Source: an uncultured Croceitalea sp. (GTDB taxonomy: Bacteria > Bacteroidota > Bacteroidia > Flavobacteriales > Flavobacteriaceae). Taken from it: a stretch of DNA of 64,000 bases. A program made the position numbers and the translations under genes. Positions 8,569-17,797 of this stretch are shown here, piece by piece; positions within the stretch are counted from its first letter, which is position 1, and the number at the start of each line of letters is the position of its first letter. The stretch covers positions 372,001-436,000 of the forward strand of contig CANNDD010000005.1 of the NCBI GenBank assembly GCA_947503285.1, given 5' to 3'. The notes beneath the pieces were generated by a model. The model was given only the letters and a program-made list of their open reading frames with translations, was not told where the DNA came from and ran no database searches.

Positions 8569-9446
8569 TTCGTCTTTTTTTGTGTTAACCCCTCAGCTAA
8601 TGCCCAATCATAAAAACGGGAAATCCATGAATCGGATGGTAACCCATTCTTACGCATTCCAAAGCCATGACCTCCTTTTGAATACATGTGAAGGCCAATG
8701 GATTTGTTGGCCCCTAGCATTGAAGTGTATAACTCGACACTTCCTTTGGCAAGCCCTAACGGATCATCACTGGCGCATACAATGAGCATTGGGGGCGAAT
8801 CAATTTTCGGTTTTTGAATGGGCATGACATCCGTCCAAGGATAAACGGGTACCAGAAAATCCGGGCGAGAGGTTTTTTTATAATTGTAGGCTACCCCCAT
8901 AGTGACGGCACCACCTGCTGAGAAACCCATAAAACCAATTTTATTTGGATCTATGGCGTACATCTGTGCATTTTCACGCACATGAAGTATGGCGTTCAAC
9001 CCATCTTGAATGGAGTGGGGCAATACCGTGGCAACTCGCTCACCTATTTTTTGCGGATTGGTCTCTGCGAGTTGCGAAATATCGGCTACCCCATCTTCAC
9101 CCGTCGGAACCAATCTGTATTTTAATACGAAAGCCGTGATGCCTTTTTCAATCAGCCATTTGGCCACATCATTTCCCTCACTGTTGATACTATGTGCGAA
9201 AAGCCCGCCGCCAGGGGCAACAATTACCGCTGTGCCCGTATTATTTTCCGCCGATGGTCGAAATACTTGCATCGTTGGTTCAGAAACGTTGGTGACCACC
9301 TGGGTTTTCCAAATATCGGAATAGTATTCTTTTTCTGGATTCTTCCAAGAGACACCGTCTATACTTTCGTTCGGTAGTGTCACGATTTCTTGGGATGCCA
9401 CCACAGTGGCCAAAAAAAGAAAAAAGGGAATATATATATTTTTCAT
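8565..9446 (-). CDS. Alpha/beta hydrolase, acetyl-xylan-esterase-like
   Basis: A secreted 293-residue esterase of the BD-FAE/Aes group. It has a signal peptide ending VVASQE, the oxyanion-hole stretch AVIVAPGGGLFAHS, the nucleophile elbow IGFMGFSAGGAVTM (Ser near residue 176), a catalytic Asp in CASDDPLG and the catalytic His in YSKGGHGFGM. Family members de-esterify plant or algal polysaccharides or small sugar esters. It lies 25 bp after the symporter gene and overlaps the SGNH hydrolase gene, forming a symporter-esterase-SGNH operon that leads toward GH20 across the MITE-like element. Confidence 0.85.
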   Translation of the reverse strand: MKNIYIPFFLFLATVVASQEIVTLPNESIDGVSWKNPEKEYYSDIWKTQVVTNVSEPTMQVFRPSAENNTGTAVIVAPGGGLFAHSINSEGNDVAKWLIEKGITAFVLKYRLVPTGEDGVADISQLAETNPQKIGERVATVLPHSIQDGLNAILHVRENAQMYAIDPNKIGFMGFSAGGAVTMGVAYNYKKTSRPDFLVPVYPWTDVMPIQKPKIDSPPMLIVCASDDPLGLAKGSVELYTSMLGANKSIGLHMYSKGGHGFGMRKNGLPSDSWISRFYDWALAEGLTQKKTK

Positions 9447-9471
9447 AGTTCAAGGTATAAAGAAAAAGTAA

Positions 9472-10941
9472 TCAATGCGCCGTGGGCGTTCTGCGAATAC
9501 ACCACAATCCAAAAAATGTCAACAGCCCGTTTAAGGGTAATAATTCGTACCCGAGTTCATAGCCAAACAGGTATTCAGGTTTTAAACTCCCTAAAATAGC
9601 GATTAGAACCACGGCCAATACCGCAACCAACCATACCCATTTGTCGTTAATTTCGTGTTTAGTGAATATTCCGAAAGCGAACAGCCCTAATAAAGGCCCA
9701 TAAGTATACCCCGCAACGGTTAGTAAACTATCGATGATATTGCTGCTCAAGATATACTTGAAAATTATGATGACCAAAATAAGCACAAGGCTCATGACGA
9801 TATGGGTTCGTTTTCTAGTTTTTTTTTGTTCTGTAGTGGGTTGCTTTTCTAAATTTAAGAAATCGACACAAAAAGAGGTGGTCAATGAGGTCAGCGCACT
9901 ATCGGCACTGCTGTAGGCAGCTGCTATCAAACCAAGCATAAAAGTAATGGAAAGTGTAAGGCCCAATCCACTGTTCAACGCAATCTCAGGAAACAACAGA
10001 TCCGTTTTGGGCTTACCGTCCATCAAAGGTATCGCGATATCATTTTGGTTTGAATAAATGAAGAGTAATGCGCCCAATAACATAAAAAGAAAGGTTACCC
10101 CAACAAGAACGAAACTAAATGACACCATGTTTTTTTGCGCATCCTTCAGTGTTTTACATGTTAGGTTTTTTTGCATCATATCCTGATCTAGTCCGGTCAT
10201 GCATATCGTCACGAACATACCGCCCAAGAAAGATTTGATAAAATGATTTCGGGCCAAGATATCATCGGTAAAAAGAATGCGATTGTAGTTTTTCAATTCA
10301 TCTGAGGCTAAAAACCCACCAAAACTCCAATCAAGTTCTTTAGTTATGAAAATAATTGACAAAACTACTGCTGCGACCATAAAGGTAGTTTGTAGCGTAT
10401 CTGTCCATACGATGGTTTTGATTCCGCCGCGATTGGTGTATATCCAAATCAATAAAATGGATATGACGACCGTAATTTCAAATGGGATTCCGAAATCGTC
10501 AAACACAAATTGTTGTAGCACGATGGCTACGAGATAGAGCCTAAAGGCAGCACCCAAAACCCGTGATACAAAAAAGAAAAATGCCCCTGTTTTGTGGCTT
10601 ACGGCACCAAAACGATTCAAAAGGTATTCGTATATCGAAGTAAGATTTAGCTTGTAATAAATAGGAAGCAGTAAAAAAGCAACGACGAAATAGCCCACCA
10701 AATAACCTAAGACCACCTGAAAATAACCGAACTTGGAAGCTTCCACCCAACCAGGAACCGAAATGAAGGTCACACCAGATAGAGAGGCCCCGACCATGCC
10801 AAAGGCCACCAAGTACCATGGTGACTGTTTTCCGGCTTTGAAAAAATCCGTATTGGAGTCATTTTTTCCGGTAAAATATGAAATAAGTAGCAACAGTAAG
10901 AAATAGGCCCCTATCAGGATTAGAATTTGTGTCGAGGACAT
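9472..10941 (-). CDS. Sodium:solute symporter (SSS family)
   Basis: An inner-membrane Na+-coupled transporter of 489 residues with about 13 hydrophobic segments. Family features are [20 protein letters not shown] and [11 protein letters not shown]-type stretch in TM1, RNRGG-like [18 protein letters not shown] in the loop after TM5, and a [20 protein letters not shown] segment that lies at the sodium site. Members carry sugars, sialic acid, amino acids or carboxylates. The downstream esterase, SGNH hydrolase and hexosaminidase point to a sugar or sugar-acid substrate, but the sequence does not decide it. Divergent from recR. Confidence 0.9.
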   Translation of the reverse strand: MSSTQILILIGAYFLLLLLISYFTGKNDSNTDFFKAGKQSPWYLVAFGMVGASLSGVTFISVPGWVEASKFGYFQVVLGYLVGYFVVAFLLLPIYYKLNLTSIYEYLLNRFGAVSHKTGAFFFFVSRVLGAAFRLYLVAIVLQQFVFDDFGIPFEITVVISILLIWIYTNRGGIKTIVWTDTLQTTFMVAAVVLSIIFITKELDWSFGGFLASDELKNYNRILFTDDILARNHFIKSFLGGMFVTICMTGLDQDMMQKNLTCKTLKDAQKNMVSFSFVLVGVTFLFMLLGALLFIYSNQNDIAIPLMDGKPKTDLLFPEIALNSGLGLTLSITFMLGLIAAAYSSADSALTSLTTSFCVDFLNLEKQPTTEQKKTRKRTHIVMSLVLILVIIIFKYILSSNIIDSLLTVAGYTYGPLLGLFAFGIFTKHEINDKWVWLVAVLAVVLIAILGSLKPEYLFGYELGYELLPLNGLLTFFGLWCIRRTPTAH

Positions 10942-11067
10942 ACGGCGATTTTATGCCGCAAAATACGAAAAGATTGTTTCTACGGCGATGGATACCGGCT
11001 TATTGACCTCATCCATTGTCTAGGGATTATTATTTAGTATGGTTTTTATAAATTGTAATTTTACAAA

Positions 11068-11688
11068 ATGGAGTATTCGTCAAAACTTTTGGGCAACGCA
11101 GTTAATGAAATCTCGCAACTGCCAGGTATAGGGCAACGTACGGCTTTGCGTCTGGCCCTTCACCTTTTGAAGCAGTCAGAATCACAGACCATACATTTAT
11201 CAGAGGCTTTGTTGCGTTTACGTACCGAAGTAAATTTTTGTAAATCGTGCCAAAATATCTCGGATACTGAAATCTGTGAAATCTGCGCCAATCCCAAAAG
11301 GGATAGGAGTCTGGTTTGTGTGGTGGAAGATATTAGGGATGTAATGGCTATCGAAAACACCTCGCAGTACCAAGGCCTTTACCATGTTTTAGGTGGAAAG
11401 ATCTCGCCAATGGAAGGTATTGGTCCGCAAGACCTGAATATTGTGCAATTGCTTAATAAAGTGAAGCAGGGAGAGGTAAAAGAGTTGATTTTTGCGTTGA
11501 GTTCCACCATGGAGGGCGATACCACCAATTTTTATATTTACAAACAATTGGAAGGTTACGAAGTTGCTACTTCAACGATAGCCAGGGGAATCTCGGTAGG
11601 GGATGAGTTAGAGTATGCCGATGAAGTGACCTTGGGTCGAAGCATTTTAAATCGAGTACCTTTTGAAAATTCAATGAAAGCCAATTGA
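11068..11688 (+). CDS. recR: Recombination mediator protein RecR
   Basis: RecR works with RecO (and RecF) to load RecA onto SSB-coated gaps. The 206-residue protein shows the N-terminal helix-hairpin-helix ([20 protein letters not shown]), the four-cysteine zinc finger [16 protein letters not shown] near residues 57-72, the Toprim domain opening [16 protein letters not shown], and the C-terminal [19 protein letters not shown] Walker-B-like end. All expected residues are intact. It starts at ATG 11068, transcribed away from the symporter gene, and is followed by the E2 gene with its own likely promoter. Confidence 0.97.
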   Translation: MEYSSKLLGNAVNEISQLPGIGQRTALRLALHLLKQSESQTIHLSEALLRLRTEVNFCKSCQNISDTEICEICANPKRDRSLVCVVEDIRDVMAIENTSQYQGLYHVLGGKISPMEGIGPQDLNIVQLLNKVKQGEVKELIFALSSTMEGDTTNFYIYKQLEGYEVATSTIARGISVGDELEYADEVTLGRSILNRVPFENSMKAN

Positions 11689-11778
11689 AGCGATTAAAAT
11701 GCGTTAAAACTAAGAATAAGGTCTTTTTTGTATTATTTTTGCAAAATATAAGCCGTAATCGATACATTAATTAAGAAT

Positions 11779-13149
11779 ATGTCAAAATTCGAATTGAAAT
11801 TACCGCAAATGGGAGAGAGTGTGGCCGAGGCAACACTGACCACTTGGCTAAAAGAAGTAGGTGACACCATTGAAATGGACGAAGCTGTTTTTGAAATAGC
11901 GACCGATAAGGTAGATTCTGAAGTGCCTAGTGAAGTTGAAGGTAAACTTATCGAGAAAAGGTTTGATGTTGATGATATCATAAAAGTAGGTGAGGTGGTT
12001 GCGGTCATTGAAACTGCGGCAGGGATAGAAAAAGATGGTTCAGTATCAGCCGTAAATCCACTTAAGACCGAAAAACAAGTTGAGCAATCGATAGTGCAAT
12101 TGGAAGAACAACTTGTCAAAGCTGAGGAAGCTGTTGCCGTGCCTGTTCAAAATGTTTCAGGTTCAGAACGGTTTTATTCCCCATTGGTCAAGAATATTGC
12201 AAAACAAGAAGGTATTTCAGTTGCCGAACTTGATACCATAGCGGGAACGGGAAAAGAGGGGCGCGTAACGAAGAATGATATTTTAGCTTTTGTAGCGTAT
12301 AGAAAGAGAGGGGTAAATGATGCCCCTGAGCCTGAAAAGCCAGGGATTGCCGAACCGATAAAAGAAGTTTCGGAAAAAGAAGAACCCAATATCGAGGCCG
12401 AAAAGACCATTTCGAAACCGAGTAATGCCAATGTTGCGGATGGCGATGAGATTATTCCACTATCAAGAATGGGTAAATTAATCGCCCATCATATGGCGGA
12501 AAGTATTTCTACCTCTGCCCATGTTCAAAGTTTTATCGAAGTCGATGTCACCAATGTGGTCAACTGGAGGAATAAAACCAAAAAAGTATTTGAAGAAAGG
12601 GAGGGTGAAAAGTTGACTTTCACACCAATCTTTATGGAAGCGGTCGCAGTTGCCCTCAAAAAGCATCCAATGGTAAACATTTCGTTGGATGGTGACCAGG
12701 TGATCAAAAAGAAGAATATCAATATCGGAATGGCAGCTGCCCTACCAGATGGAAACCTGATCGTTCCCGTAATTAAGAATGCTGACCAACTTAATTTGGT
12801 CGGAATGGCCAAAACCGTAAATGATTTAGCAAGTCGTGCACGTAACAATGCACTAAAACCTGACGAGATCAAAGGTGGCACCTACACGGTAACCAACGTT
12901 GGTACTTTTGGCAGTGTGTTCGGTACACCGATTATCAATCAGCCCCAGGTAGGAATTTTGGCTTTGGGGGCCATTCGTAAAATGCCATCGGTAATCGAAA
13001 CACCAGAAGGTGATTTTATTGGTATCCGCAGTAAAATGTTCTTATCACATAGCTATGACCATAGGGTGGTCAATGGAGCTTTAGGCGGTATGTTCGTGAA
13101 AACAGTCGCTGATTATCTTGAAGGATGGGATGTAAATAGGGAAATATAG
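11779..13149 (+). CDS. 2-oxo acid dehydrogenase E2 (dihydrolipoamide acyltransferase)
   Basis: The E2 core of a pyruvate or branched-chain 2-oxo acid dehydrogenase, which moves acyl groups from lipoyl to CoA. Domains in order: a lipoyl domain at residues 1-80 with lipoylated Lys44 in ATDKVDSE; an acidic linker; the E1/E3-binding domain around SPLVKNIAKQEGISVAELD (132-170); a second linker; and the catalytic domain from about residue 220. The active-site stretch reads YDHRVVNGALGG, with Asn where most E2 enzymes have Asp, though His is kept. E1 and E3 genes are not adjacent. The length and single lipoyl domain fit branched-chain-type E2. A TATTTTTG box at 11734-11741 may be its promoter. Confidence 0.9.
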   Translation: MSKFELKLPQMGESVAEATLTTWLKEVGDTIEMDEAVFEIATDKVDSEVPSEVEGKLIEKRFDVDDIIKVGEVVAVIETAAGIEKDGSVSAVNPLKTEKQVEQSIVQLEEQLVKAEEAVAVPVQNVSGSERFYSPLVKNIAKQEGISVAELDTIAGTGKEGRVTKNDILAFVAYRKRGVNDAPEPEKPGIAEPIKEVSEKEEPNIEAEKTISKPSNANVADGDEIIPLSRMGKLIAHHMAESISTSAHVQSFIEVDVTNVVNWRNKTKKVFEEREGEKLTFTPIFMEAVAVALKKHPMVNISLDGDQVIKKKNINIGMAAALPDGNLIVPVIKNADQLNLVGMAKTVNDLASRARNNALKPDEIKGGTYTVTNVGTFGSVFGTPIINQPQVGILALGAIRKMPSVIETPEGDFIGIRSKMFLSHSYDHRVVNGALGGMFVKTVADYLEGWDVNREI

Positions 13150-13212
13150 GTTTTTACACTGCACAATAGCCCAGACTTTTCTAATTTAGGGGACGTTTTA
13201 ATTCGTCAATCA

Positions 13213-13986
13213 ATGAAACCGATCACCTTTGTCGTTATAACGTCGTGGCTGCTGTTTGTACCACTAAATGCACAAGAAACCCCTTTGTTCAAAAAGGAAG
13301 TGTTTGAGATGAACAGTGCGACCATGCCTTATCGAATATTGTTCCCTGAAGATTATGACACCCATAAAAAGTATCCCCTGATACTTGTATTGCATGGTTC
13401 TGGGGAAAGGGGTAATGATAATGAGATTCAACTTGTACACGGATCCGACCTGTTTTTGAAAAATAGGGATATGTACAGAGCCATAGTCGTTTTTCCGCAA
13501 TGCTCAGCAAACAGTAGTTGGGCCTCAATCAGTGTCAATAACCAAGGAAATGGACGTGAATTTGTTTTTTATGAAAAAGCTGAACCTACCAAAGATATGT
13601 TGTTGTTGGAAGGACTTTTGAAATACTTAAAAAAGACCTATGCCATCAATAAGCGGAAAATGTATGTAGGTGGCCTTTCCATGGGGGGCTTTGGTACTTT
13701 TGAAATAGTCAGAAGAAATCCTAAATTATTTGCAGCGGCATTTCCCATCTGTGGTGGTGCGAATACGGCAATCGCCAATCGAATTAAAAATGTAAAGTGG
13801 TGGGTGTTCCACGGTGCCGATGATAAAGTGGTACCCCCAAAATATTCGACAGCTATGGTCAATGCTCTCAAGGCGGTCAATGCCGATATACATTATTCAC
13901 TTTATCCTGGAGTAGGGCATAACAGTTGGGAGAACGCATTTTCTGAACCGGAGCTCTTACCTTGGTTATTCTCGTTTAAAAAATAA
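13213..13986 (+). CDS. Secreted alpha/beta hydrolase (PHB depolymerase/POP-like esterase)
   Basis: A 257-residue serine hydrolase with a signal peptide (WLLFVPLNAQ). The catalytic features are ILVLHGSGERGNDN (oxyanion loop), YVGGLSMGGFGTFEIV (nucleophile Ser near residue 156), the Asp in FHGADDKVVPP and the His in YPGVGHNSWENAF. The fold is like feruloyl/PHB depolymerase-type esterases, often annotated as prolyl oligopeptidase-family or phospholipase/carboxylesterase. The substrate is not clear. It follows the E2 gene by 63 bp and precedes the exonuclease gene by only 7 bp, so it may share a transcript with that gene. Confidence 0.85.
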   Translation: MKPITFVVITSWLLFVPLNAQETPLFKKEVFEMNSATMPYRILFPEDYDTHKKYPLILVLHGSGERGNDNEIQLVHGSDLFLKNRDMYRAIVVFPQCSANSSWASISVNNQGNGREFVFYEKAEPTKDMLLLEGLLKYLKKTYAINKRKMYVGGLSMGGFGTFEIVRRNPKLFAAAFPICGGANTAIANRIKNVKWWVFHGADDKVVPPKYSTAMVNALKAVNADIHYSLYPGVGHNSWENAFSEPELLPWLFSFKK

Positions 13987-13993
13987 GATATAT

Positions 13994-14770
13994 ATGCAGC
14001 TTAAACTTACAAAACCGATTTGCTTCTTCGATTTGGAAACAACAGGTACCAATGTTGCCAAAGACCGCATCGTCGAAATATCCATCTTGAAGATCCATCC
14101 CAACGGAAATAAAGAGAGTAAGACATGGTTGGTAAACCCAGAAATGGAAATACCGGCACAGGTTATCGCCGTACACGGTATCTCTAACGAAAAGGTAGCA
14201 AATGAGCCTACTTTTAAACAGCTCTCAAAAGAGGTCTATAAAATGATCAAAGACAGCGATTTGGGTGGTTTCAACTCTGATAGGTTCGATATTCCCCTTT
14301 TGGCAGAAGAAATGTTGAGGGCTGGGATTGATTTTGATATGAAGCATATGGTTTCTATTGATGTACAGACCATATTCCATAAAATGGAAAAGCGTACCCT
14401 AGGGGCGGCCTATCAATTTTATTGTGATAAAAACCTGGATGATGCCCATAGTGCCGAAGCGGATACCTTGGCAACTTACGAAGTACTCTTGGCTCAATTG
14501 GATCGATACCCAGAGCTTGAAAATAACGTAAAGAAGCTATCAGAGTTCACGACTAGAAAGCAATCCCTCGATTTTGCGGGCTTTATTGGGGTGAATGAAA
14601 ATGAGGAACCCATTTTTGCCTTTGGCAAGCATAAAGGTAAAACGGTCGATGAAGTGATGGAGAAGGAGCCCGGTTATTTTGGTTGGATCCTTAATGCGGA
14701 CTTTCCATTATATACCAAAAAGGTGTTGACACAATTGAAACTTAGCAAATTGAACAATAAACTTTTATAA
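13994..14770 (+). CDS. DnaQ-family 3'-5' exonuclease
   Basis: A 258-residue DEDDh exonuclease. Exo I is FFDLETTGTNVAKDRIVEIS with the metal-binding Asp and Glu; AVHGISNEK follows; Exo II is GGFNSDRFDIPLL with the third acid; Exo III is AHSAEADTLATYEVL with the His and last Asp. After residue 195 a short C-terminal module FAFGKHKGKTVDEVMEKEPG resembles the DUF3820-type putative quorum-sensing/DNA-binding tail found on many flavobacterial DnaQ homologues. It may proofread or repair DNA or degrade RNA, and it may not be the polymerase III epsilon subunit itself. Placed between the hydrolase and FAH genes with short gaps. Confidence 0.88.
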   Translation: MQLKLTKPICFFDLETTGTNVAKDRIVEISILKIHPNGNKESKTWLVNPEMEIPAQVIAVHGISNEKVANEPTFKQLSKEVYKMIKDSDLGGFNSDRFDIPLLAEEMLRAGIDFDMKHMVSIDVQTIFHKMEKRTLGAAYQFYCDKNLDDAHSAEADTLATYEVLLAQLDRYPELENNVKKLSEFTTRKQSLDFAGFIGVNENEEPIFAFGKHKGKTVDEVMEKEPGYFGWILNADFPLYTKKVLTQLKLSKLNNKLL

Positions 14771-14787
14771 CCCATAATATCCTTTTC

Positions 14788-15399
14788 ATGAAGTTGATCT
14801 GTATCGGTAGAAACTATGCGGCTCATATTGATGAGCTTGAGAATGAACGCCCAACAGAACCTGTTGTATTCATCAAACCCGATTCTGCCGTGCTTCCCAA
14901 AGAGCAGGATTTTTACATTCCGGGATTTTCGAAAGAGATACATTACGAAGTTGAGGTGCTCGTAAAGATCAAGAAAGTAGGTAAGCACATCTCGAAGGAG
15001 TTTGCACACAAGTACTATGATGAAATTGGCTTGGGAATCGATTTTACGGCGCGTGATGTTCAATCGCAATTAAAAGCAAAAGGATTGCCTTGGGAGAAGG
15101 CCAAAGGATTTGACGGAGCTGCGGTGATAGGTAAGTGGATAACCAAAAATAAGTACGAAAATTTAGACAAACTGGGGTTTTCATTGTTAAAAAATGGGGA
15201 AATCGCACAAAAAGGCGATACAGGCCTGATGCTGTGGAAGATAGATGAGTTGATTTCATACGTTTCCACCTATTTTATGCTTAAAAAGGGTGATATTCTG
15301 TTTACGGGTACACCTGCAGGTGTTGGAAAAGTAGCGACAAATGACTACCTTCAAGGAAGAATTGAAGGAGAAGAATTCTTTGCAATCCATATACGATAA
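14788..15399 (+). CDS. Fumarylacetoacetate hydrolase family protein
   Basis: A 203-residue protein of the short FAH type (FAHD1/YcgM-like), which act as acylpyruvate hydrolases or oxaloacetate decarboxylases with Mg2+. It starts MKLICIGRNYAAHIDEL and has VFIKPDSAVL, the metal-binding HYEVEVLVKI, the FTARDVQ stretch, KGFDGAAVIG and the C-terminal ILFTGTPAGVG loop. The core metal acids are present. Its stop overlaps the start of the Hpt gene (TAATG), so the two are cotranscribed. Exact reaction unknown. Confidence 0.9.
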   Translation: MKLICIGRNYAAHIDELENERPTEPVVFIKPDSAVLPKEQDFYIPGFSKEIHYEVEVLVKIKKVGKHISKEFAHKYYDEIGLGIDFTARDVQSQLKAKGLPWEKAKGFDGAAVIGKWITKNKYENLDKLGFSLLKNGEIAQKGDTGLMLWKIDELISYVSTYFMLKKGDILFTGTPAGVGKVATNDYLQGRIEGEEFFAIHIR

Positions 15400-15737
15400 T
15401 GATTTACAGTTTAGATAAAATAAATGAAATGGCAGAAGGTGATGAAGATTTTATCGTTTCCGTCGTTTCCGTTTTTTTAGAGGAAGTTCCCGCCGATTTA
15501 CTGTCTTTAGAAGAGGCCATTGCGAATAAGGATTACGAACAAACGTATAAGTTGGCCCATAAAATCAAGCCCAATGTAGATTTATTGGGTATGGAGCAAA
15601 CAAGGGCAAACGCCTTGGCCATTGAAACCTTAGGTAAGGCCGAGGGAGGTTTTGATGAGATAGAAACCAAGTTTCCACTTTTGAAAAAAGATATCGAACA
15701 AGTCGTGGCCGAACTTCATAAAGACTTCCAGTTATAA
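15399..15737 (+). CDS. Stand-alone Hpt phosphotransfer domain protein
   Basis: A 112-residue, all-helical histidine phosphotransfer protein. The phosphorylatable His is in TYKLAHKIKPNVDLLGM (near residue 52), which matches the HxxKxxxxxLG pattern of Hpt domains, and the rest is a four-helix bundle with no other domain. Hpt proteins carry phosphate between hybrid kinases and response regulators, yet no kinase or regulator lies nearby, so its partners must be elsewhere. The ATG overlaps the FAH stop by one base. The reason for this pairing with an FAH enzyme is unknown. Confidence 0.85.
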   Translation: MIYSLDKINEMAEGDEDFIVSVVSVFLEEVPADLLSLEEAIANKDYEQTYKLAHKIKPNVDLLGMEQTRANALAIETLGKAEGGFDEIETKFPLLKKDIEQVVAELHKDFQL

Positions 15738-15824
15738 CACGCGGCATTCGCCATTAAGATTCCGTATTTTTGAAAAGACGCAGTAATCCGTTTACGTGCG
15801 ACCCTAAATTGTATTCCATATTAT

Positions 15825-17072
15825 ATGCAAGCAGAAATCATTACCATCGGCGATGAGATACTCATCGGTCAAATCGTCGACTCCAATTCCGCATTTATAG
15901 CCAAGGAGTTGAACAAAATCGGAGTTTCGGTATATCAGATAACCTCTGTTCAAGATAGCCGAGGACATATTCTCGATGCTTTGCATGAGGCCAGTAAAAG
16001 ATCACAAGTGGTCATATTAACAGGTGGGTTGGGCCCTACTAACGACGATATAACCAAGCATACCCTATGTGAATTTTTTGAAGACGAAATGGAGCAGGAT
16101 GAAGTAGTGCTGCAACACATAGAGATGCTTTTTGAGAAATACATTTCAACACCAATATCCGATTTGAATCGTCTTCAGGCCCTCGTACCCAAGAAAGCGG
16201 ATGTATTGAAAAATAATTTCGGTACGGCCCCAGGTTTATGGATGGAAAGGAACGGGACTTCGTTCATCGCTTTGCCAGGTGTGCCTTTTGAGATGAAAAA
16301 CTTGATTCGCGACGCCGTAGTACCCAAGATCATAAGTTCTTATAAACGACCGTATATCATTCATAAGACCTTATTGACCTATGGCTTGGGCGAAAGTGCG
16401 ATTGCAAATAACATCGAAGATTGGGAAAACAACCTTCCCCCTGAAATAAAATTAGCCTATCTGCCCAGTCTAGGAAGGGTGCGATTACGTCTATCAGCTA
16501 AGGGACAGGATAAGGAACGGCTTCAACGTTTAGTTGAAACGGAAGCTGAAAAGTTGTATCCGCTCATTGGGGATATCATATATGGGGAAGAAGAAGAGGG
16601 TAGCCTAGAAGAGGTGATTGGAAGGGTATTGACTGAAAGGGGGCTAACCTTATCAACTGCCGAAAGCTTCACAGGTGGTAAAATTTCGCAGTACCTAACG
16701 GCAATACCCGGTGCATCGAACTATTTTAAAGGTAGTGTCGTCAGTTATGCCACCGAGACCAAAATAGAGGTGCTTGGGGTGCCGAAAAAACTCGTTGAGG
16801 AGCATTCCGTGGTTAGTGAACAAGTTGCCATGGCCATGGCAACAAATGTGAGGCAAATGTTGCAAAGCGATTTTGCCATTGCTACGACCGGTAATGCAGG
16901 CCCTACCAAAGGGGATTCAGAGGAGCCCGTTGGAACGGTATTTATAGCTATTAGCACCCCCAAACACACTTTTGCCAAAAAATTCACCATGGGAAATCAT
17001 AGGGAACGTATTGTACAAAAGTCGGTGAATAAGGCTTTTGAGTTACTTCAAAAAGAAATAGTAAATTTTTAG
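15825..17072 (+). CDS. cinA: CinA family protein (nicotinamide mononucleotide deamidase / competence-damage inducible)
   Basis: A 415-residue two-domain protein. The N-terminal MoCF-biosynthesis-like domain (AEIITIGDEILIGQIVDSNS, ILTGGLGPTNDDITK) belongs to the COG1058 family that has ADP-ribose pyrophosphatase activity in relatives; the C-terminal domain (STAESFTGGKISQYLTAIPG, ATTGNAGPTKGDSEEPVG) is the NMN deamidase-type PncC part. Both are complete. It acts in pyridine nucleotide recycling. It lies 87 bp after the Hpt gene and before the L28 operon, with an independent promoter for the latter. Confidence 0.95.
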   Translation: MQAEIITIGDEILIGQIVDSNSAFIAKELNKIGVSVYQITSVQDSRGHILDALHEASKRSQVVILTGGLGPTNDDITKHTLCEFFEDEMEQDEVVLQHIEMLFEKYISTPISDLNRLQALVPKKADVLKNNFGTAPGLWMERNGTSFIALPGVPFEMKNLIRDAVVPKIISSYKRPYIIHKTLLTYGLGESAIANNIEDWENNLPPEIKLAYLPSLGRVRLRLSAKGQDKERLQRLVETEAEKLYPLIGDIIYGEEEEGSLEEVIGRVLTERGLTLSTAESFTGGKISQYLTAIPGASNYFKGSVVSYATETKIEVLGVPKKLVEEHSVVSEQVAMAMATNVRQMLQSDFAIATTGNAGPTKGDSEEPVGTVFIAISTPKHTFAKKFTMGNHRERIVQKSVNKAFELLQKEIVNF

Positions 17073-17080
17073 TTCTGAAT

Positions 17081-17111
17081 TTTGTGTGTCTGAGAGAAAT
17101 ACCTAAATTTG
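17081..17111 (+). promoter_or_regulatory. Promoter of the rpmB-rpmG-DUF4295 operon
   Basis: TTTG at 17081-17084 and TAAATTTG at 17104-17111 with 19 bp between, one of the best Bacteroidota promoter matches in the window, as expected for a highly expressed ribosomal operon. It ends 33 bp before rpmB. Confidence 0.8.
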
Positions 17112-17144
17112 CACCCTCAATAAAATCACGCTAAAGTAAGGGAG

Positions 17145-17381
17145 ATGTCCAAAGTTTGTGAAGTTACAGGAAAAAAGGTGATGTTTGGTAACAACGTTTC
17201 TTTCTCTATCAATAAAACAAAGAGAAGGTTTGACGTTAATATTTCAAAAAAGAAATTCTACATCCCGGAAGAAGACAAGTGGGTTACCCTTAATGTTTCT
17301 TCTAAAGGAATTAAAATTATCAACAAAAAAGGTATCTCTGCTGTGTTGAAAGAAGCAAGGGCCAAAGGTTTGGTGAAGTAA
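17145..17381 (+). CDS. rpmB: 50S ribosomal protein L28
   Basis: A 78-residue basic protein of the large ribosomal subunit. It starts MSKVCEVTGKKVMFGNNVSF, the typical L28 start, with KTKRRFDVNISKKKFYIPEE in the middle and a KGISAVLKEARAKGLVK end. Only one cysteine is present, so no zinc finger is formed. It is first in a three-gene operon with L33 and the DUF4295 protein; this order is standard in Bacteroidota. Confidence 0.98.
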   Translation: MSKVCEVTGKKVMFGNNVSFSINKTKRRFDVNISKKKFYIPEEDKWVTLNVSSKGIKIINKKGISAVLKEARAKGLVK

Positions 17382-17393
17382 AAGCATTAGAAA

Positions 17394-17576
17394 ATGGCAA
17401 AAAAAGGCAACAGAATACAAGTTATATTGGAATGTACCGAGCATAAAGAGTCAGGTAAGCCCGGCACATCGCGTTACATTACCACAAAAAACAAGAAGAA
17501 CACGCCAGATAGATTGGAGATCAAAAAATTCAATCCTATTTTAAAGCGTATGACCGTTCATAAAGAAATCAAATAA
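17394..17576 (+). CDS. rpmG: 50S ribosomal protein L33
   Basis: A 60-residue large-subunit protein. The sequence [20 protein letters not shown] followed by [20 protein letters not shown] is diagnostic of L33. It has a single Cys and lacks the two CxxC pairs, so it is the zinc-free (C-) form. It lies 12 bp after rpmB and 9 bp before the DUF4295 gene. Confidence 0.98.
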   Translation: MAKKGNRIQVILECTEHKESGKPGTSRYITTKNKKNTPDRLEIKKFNPILKRMTVHKEIK

Positions 17577-17585
17577 GATTTAGTC

Positions 17586-17738
17586 ATGGCAAAGAAAACC
17601 GTAGCAACTTTACAAGGAAGTTCGAAAAGATTGACAAAAGCGATCAAAATGGTAAAATCACCTAAAACGGGTGCTTACACGTTTGTGGAATCCGTCATGT
17701 CACCAGAATTGGTAAATGATTGGTTGTCGAAGCGATAA
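17586..17738 (+). CDS. DUF4295 small basic protein
   Basis: A 50-residue basic protein, MAKKTVATLQGSSKRLTKAI followed by KMVKSPKTGAYTFVESVMSP and ending LSKR. It is found in nearly all Bacteroidota directly after L33, so it is probably a ribosome-associated or ribosomal component, though the function is not shown by the sequence. It is followed by a strong terminator at 17761, so it is the last gene of the operon. Confidence 0.92.
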   Translation: MAKKTVATLQGSSKRLTKAIKMVKSPKTGAYTFVESVMSPELVNDWLSKR

Positions 17739-17760
17739 CCTTTTACGAGAACACCATATA

Positions 17761-17788
17761 AAAAGCCGCTTTTAAGCGGTTTTTTTTG
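17761..17788 (+). terminator. Rho-independent terminator of the rpmB operon
   Basis: A CCGCTT-TT-AAGCGG hairpin (17766-17779) followed by nine T residues, 22 bp after the DUF4295 stop. Confidence 0.85.
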
Positions 17789-17797
17789 TTTCTACCT

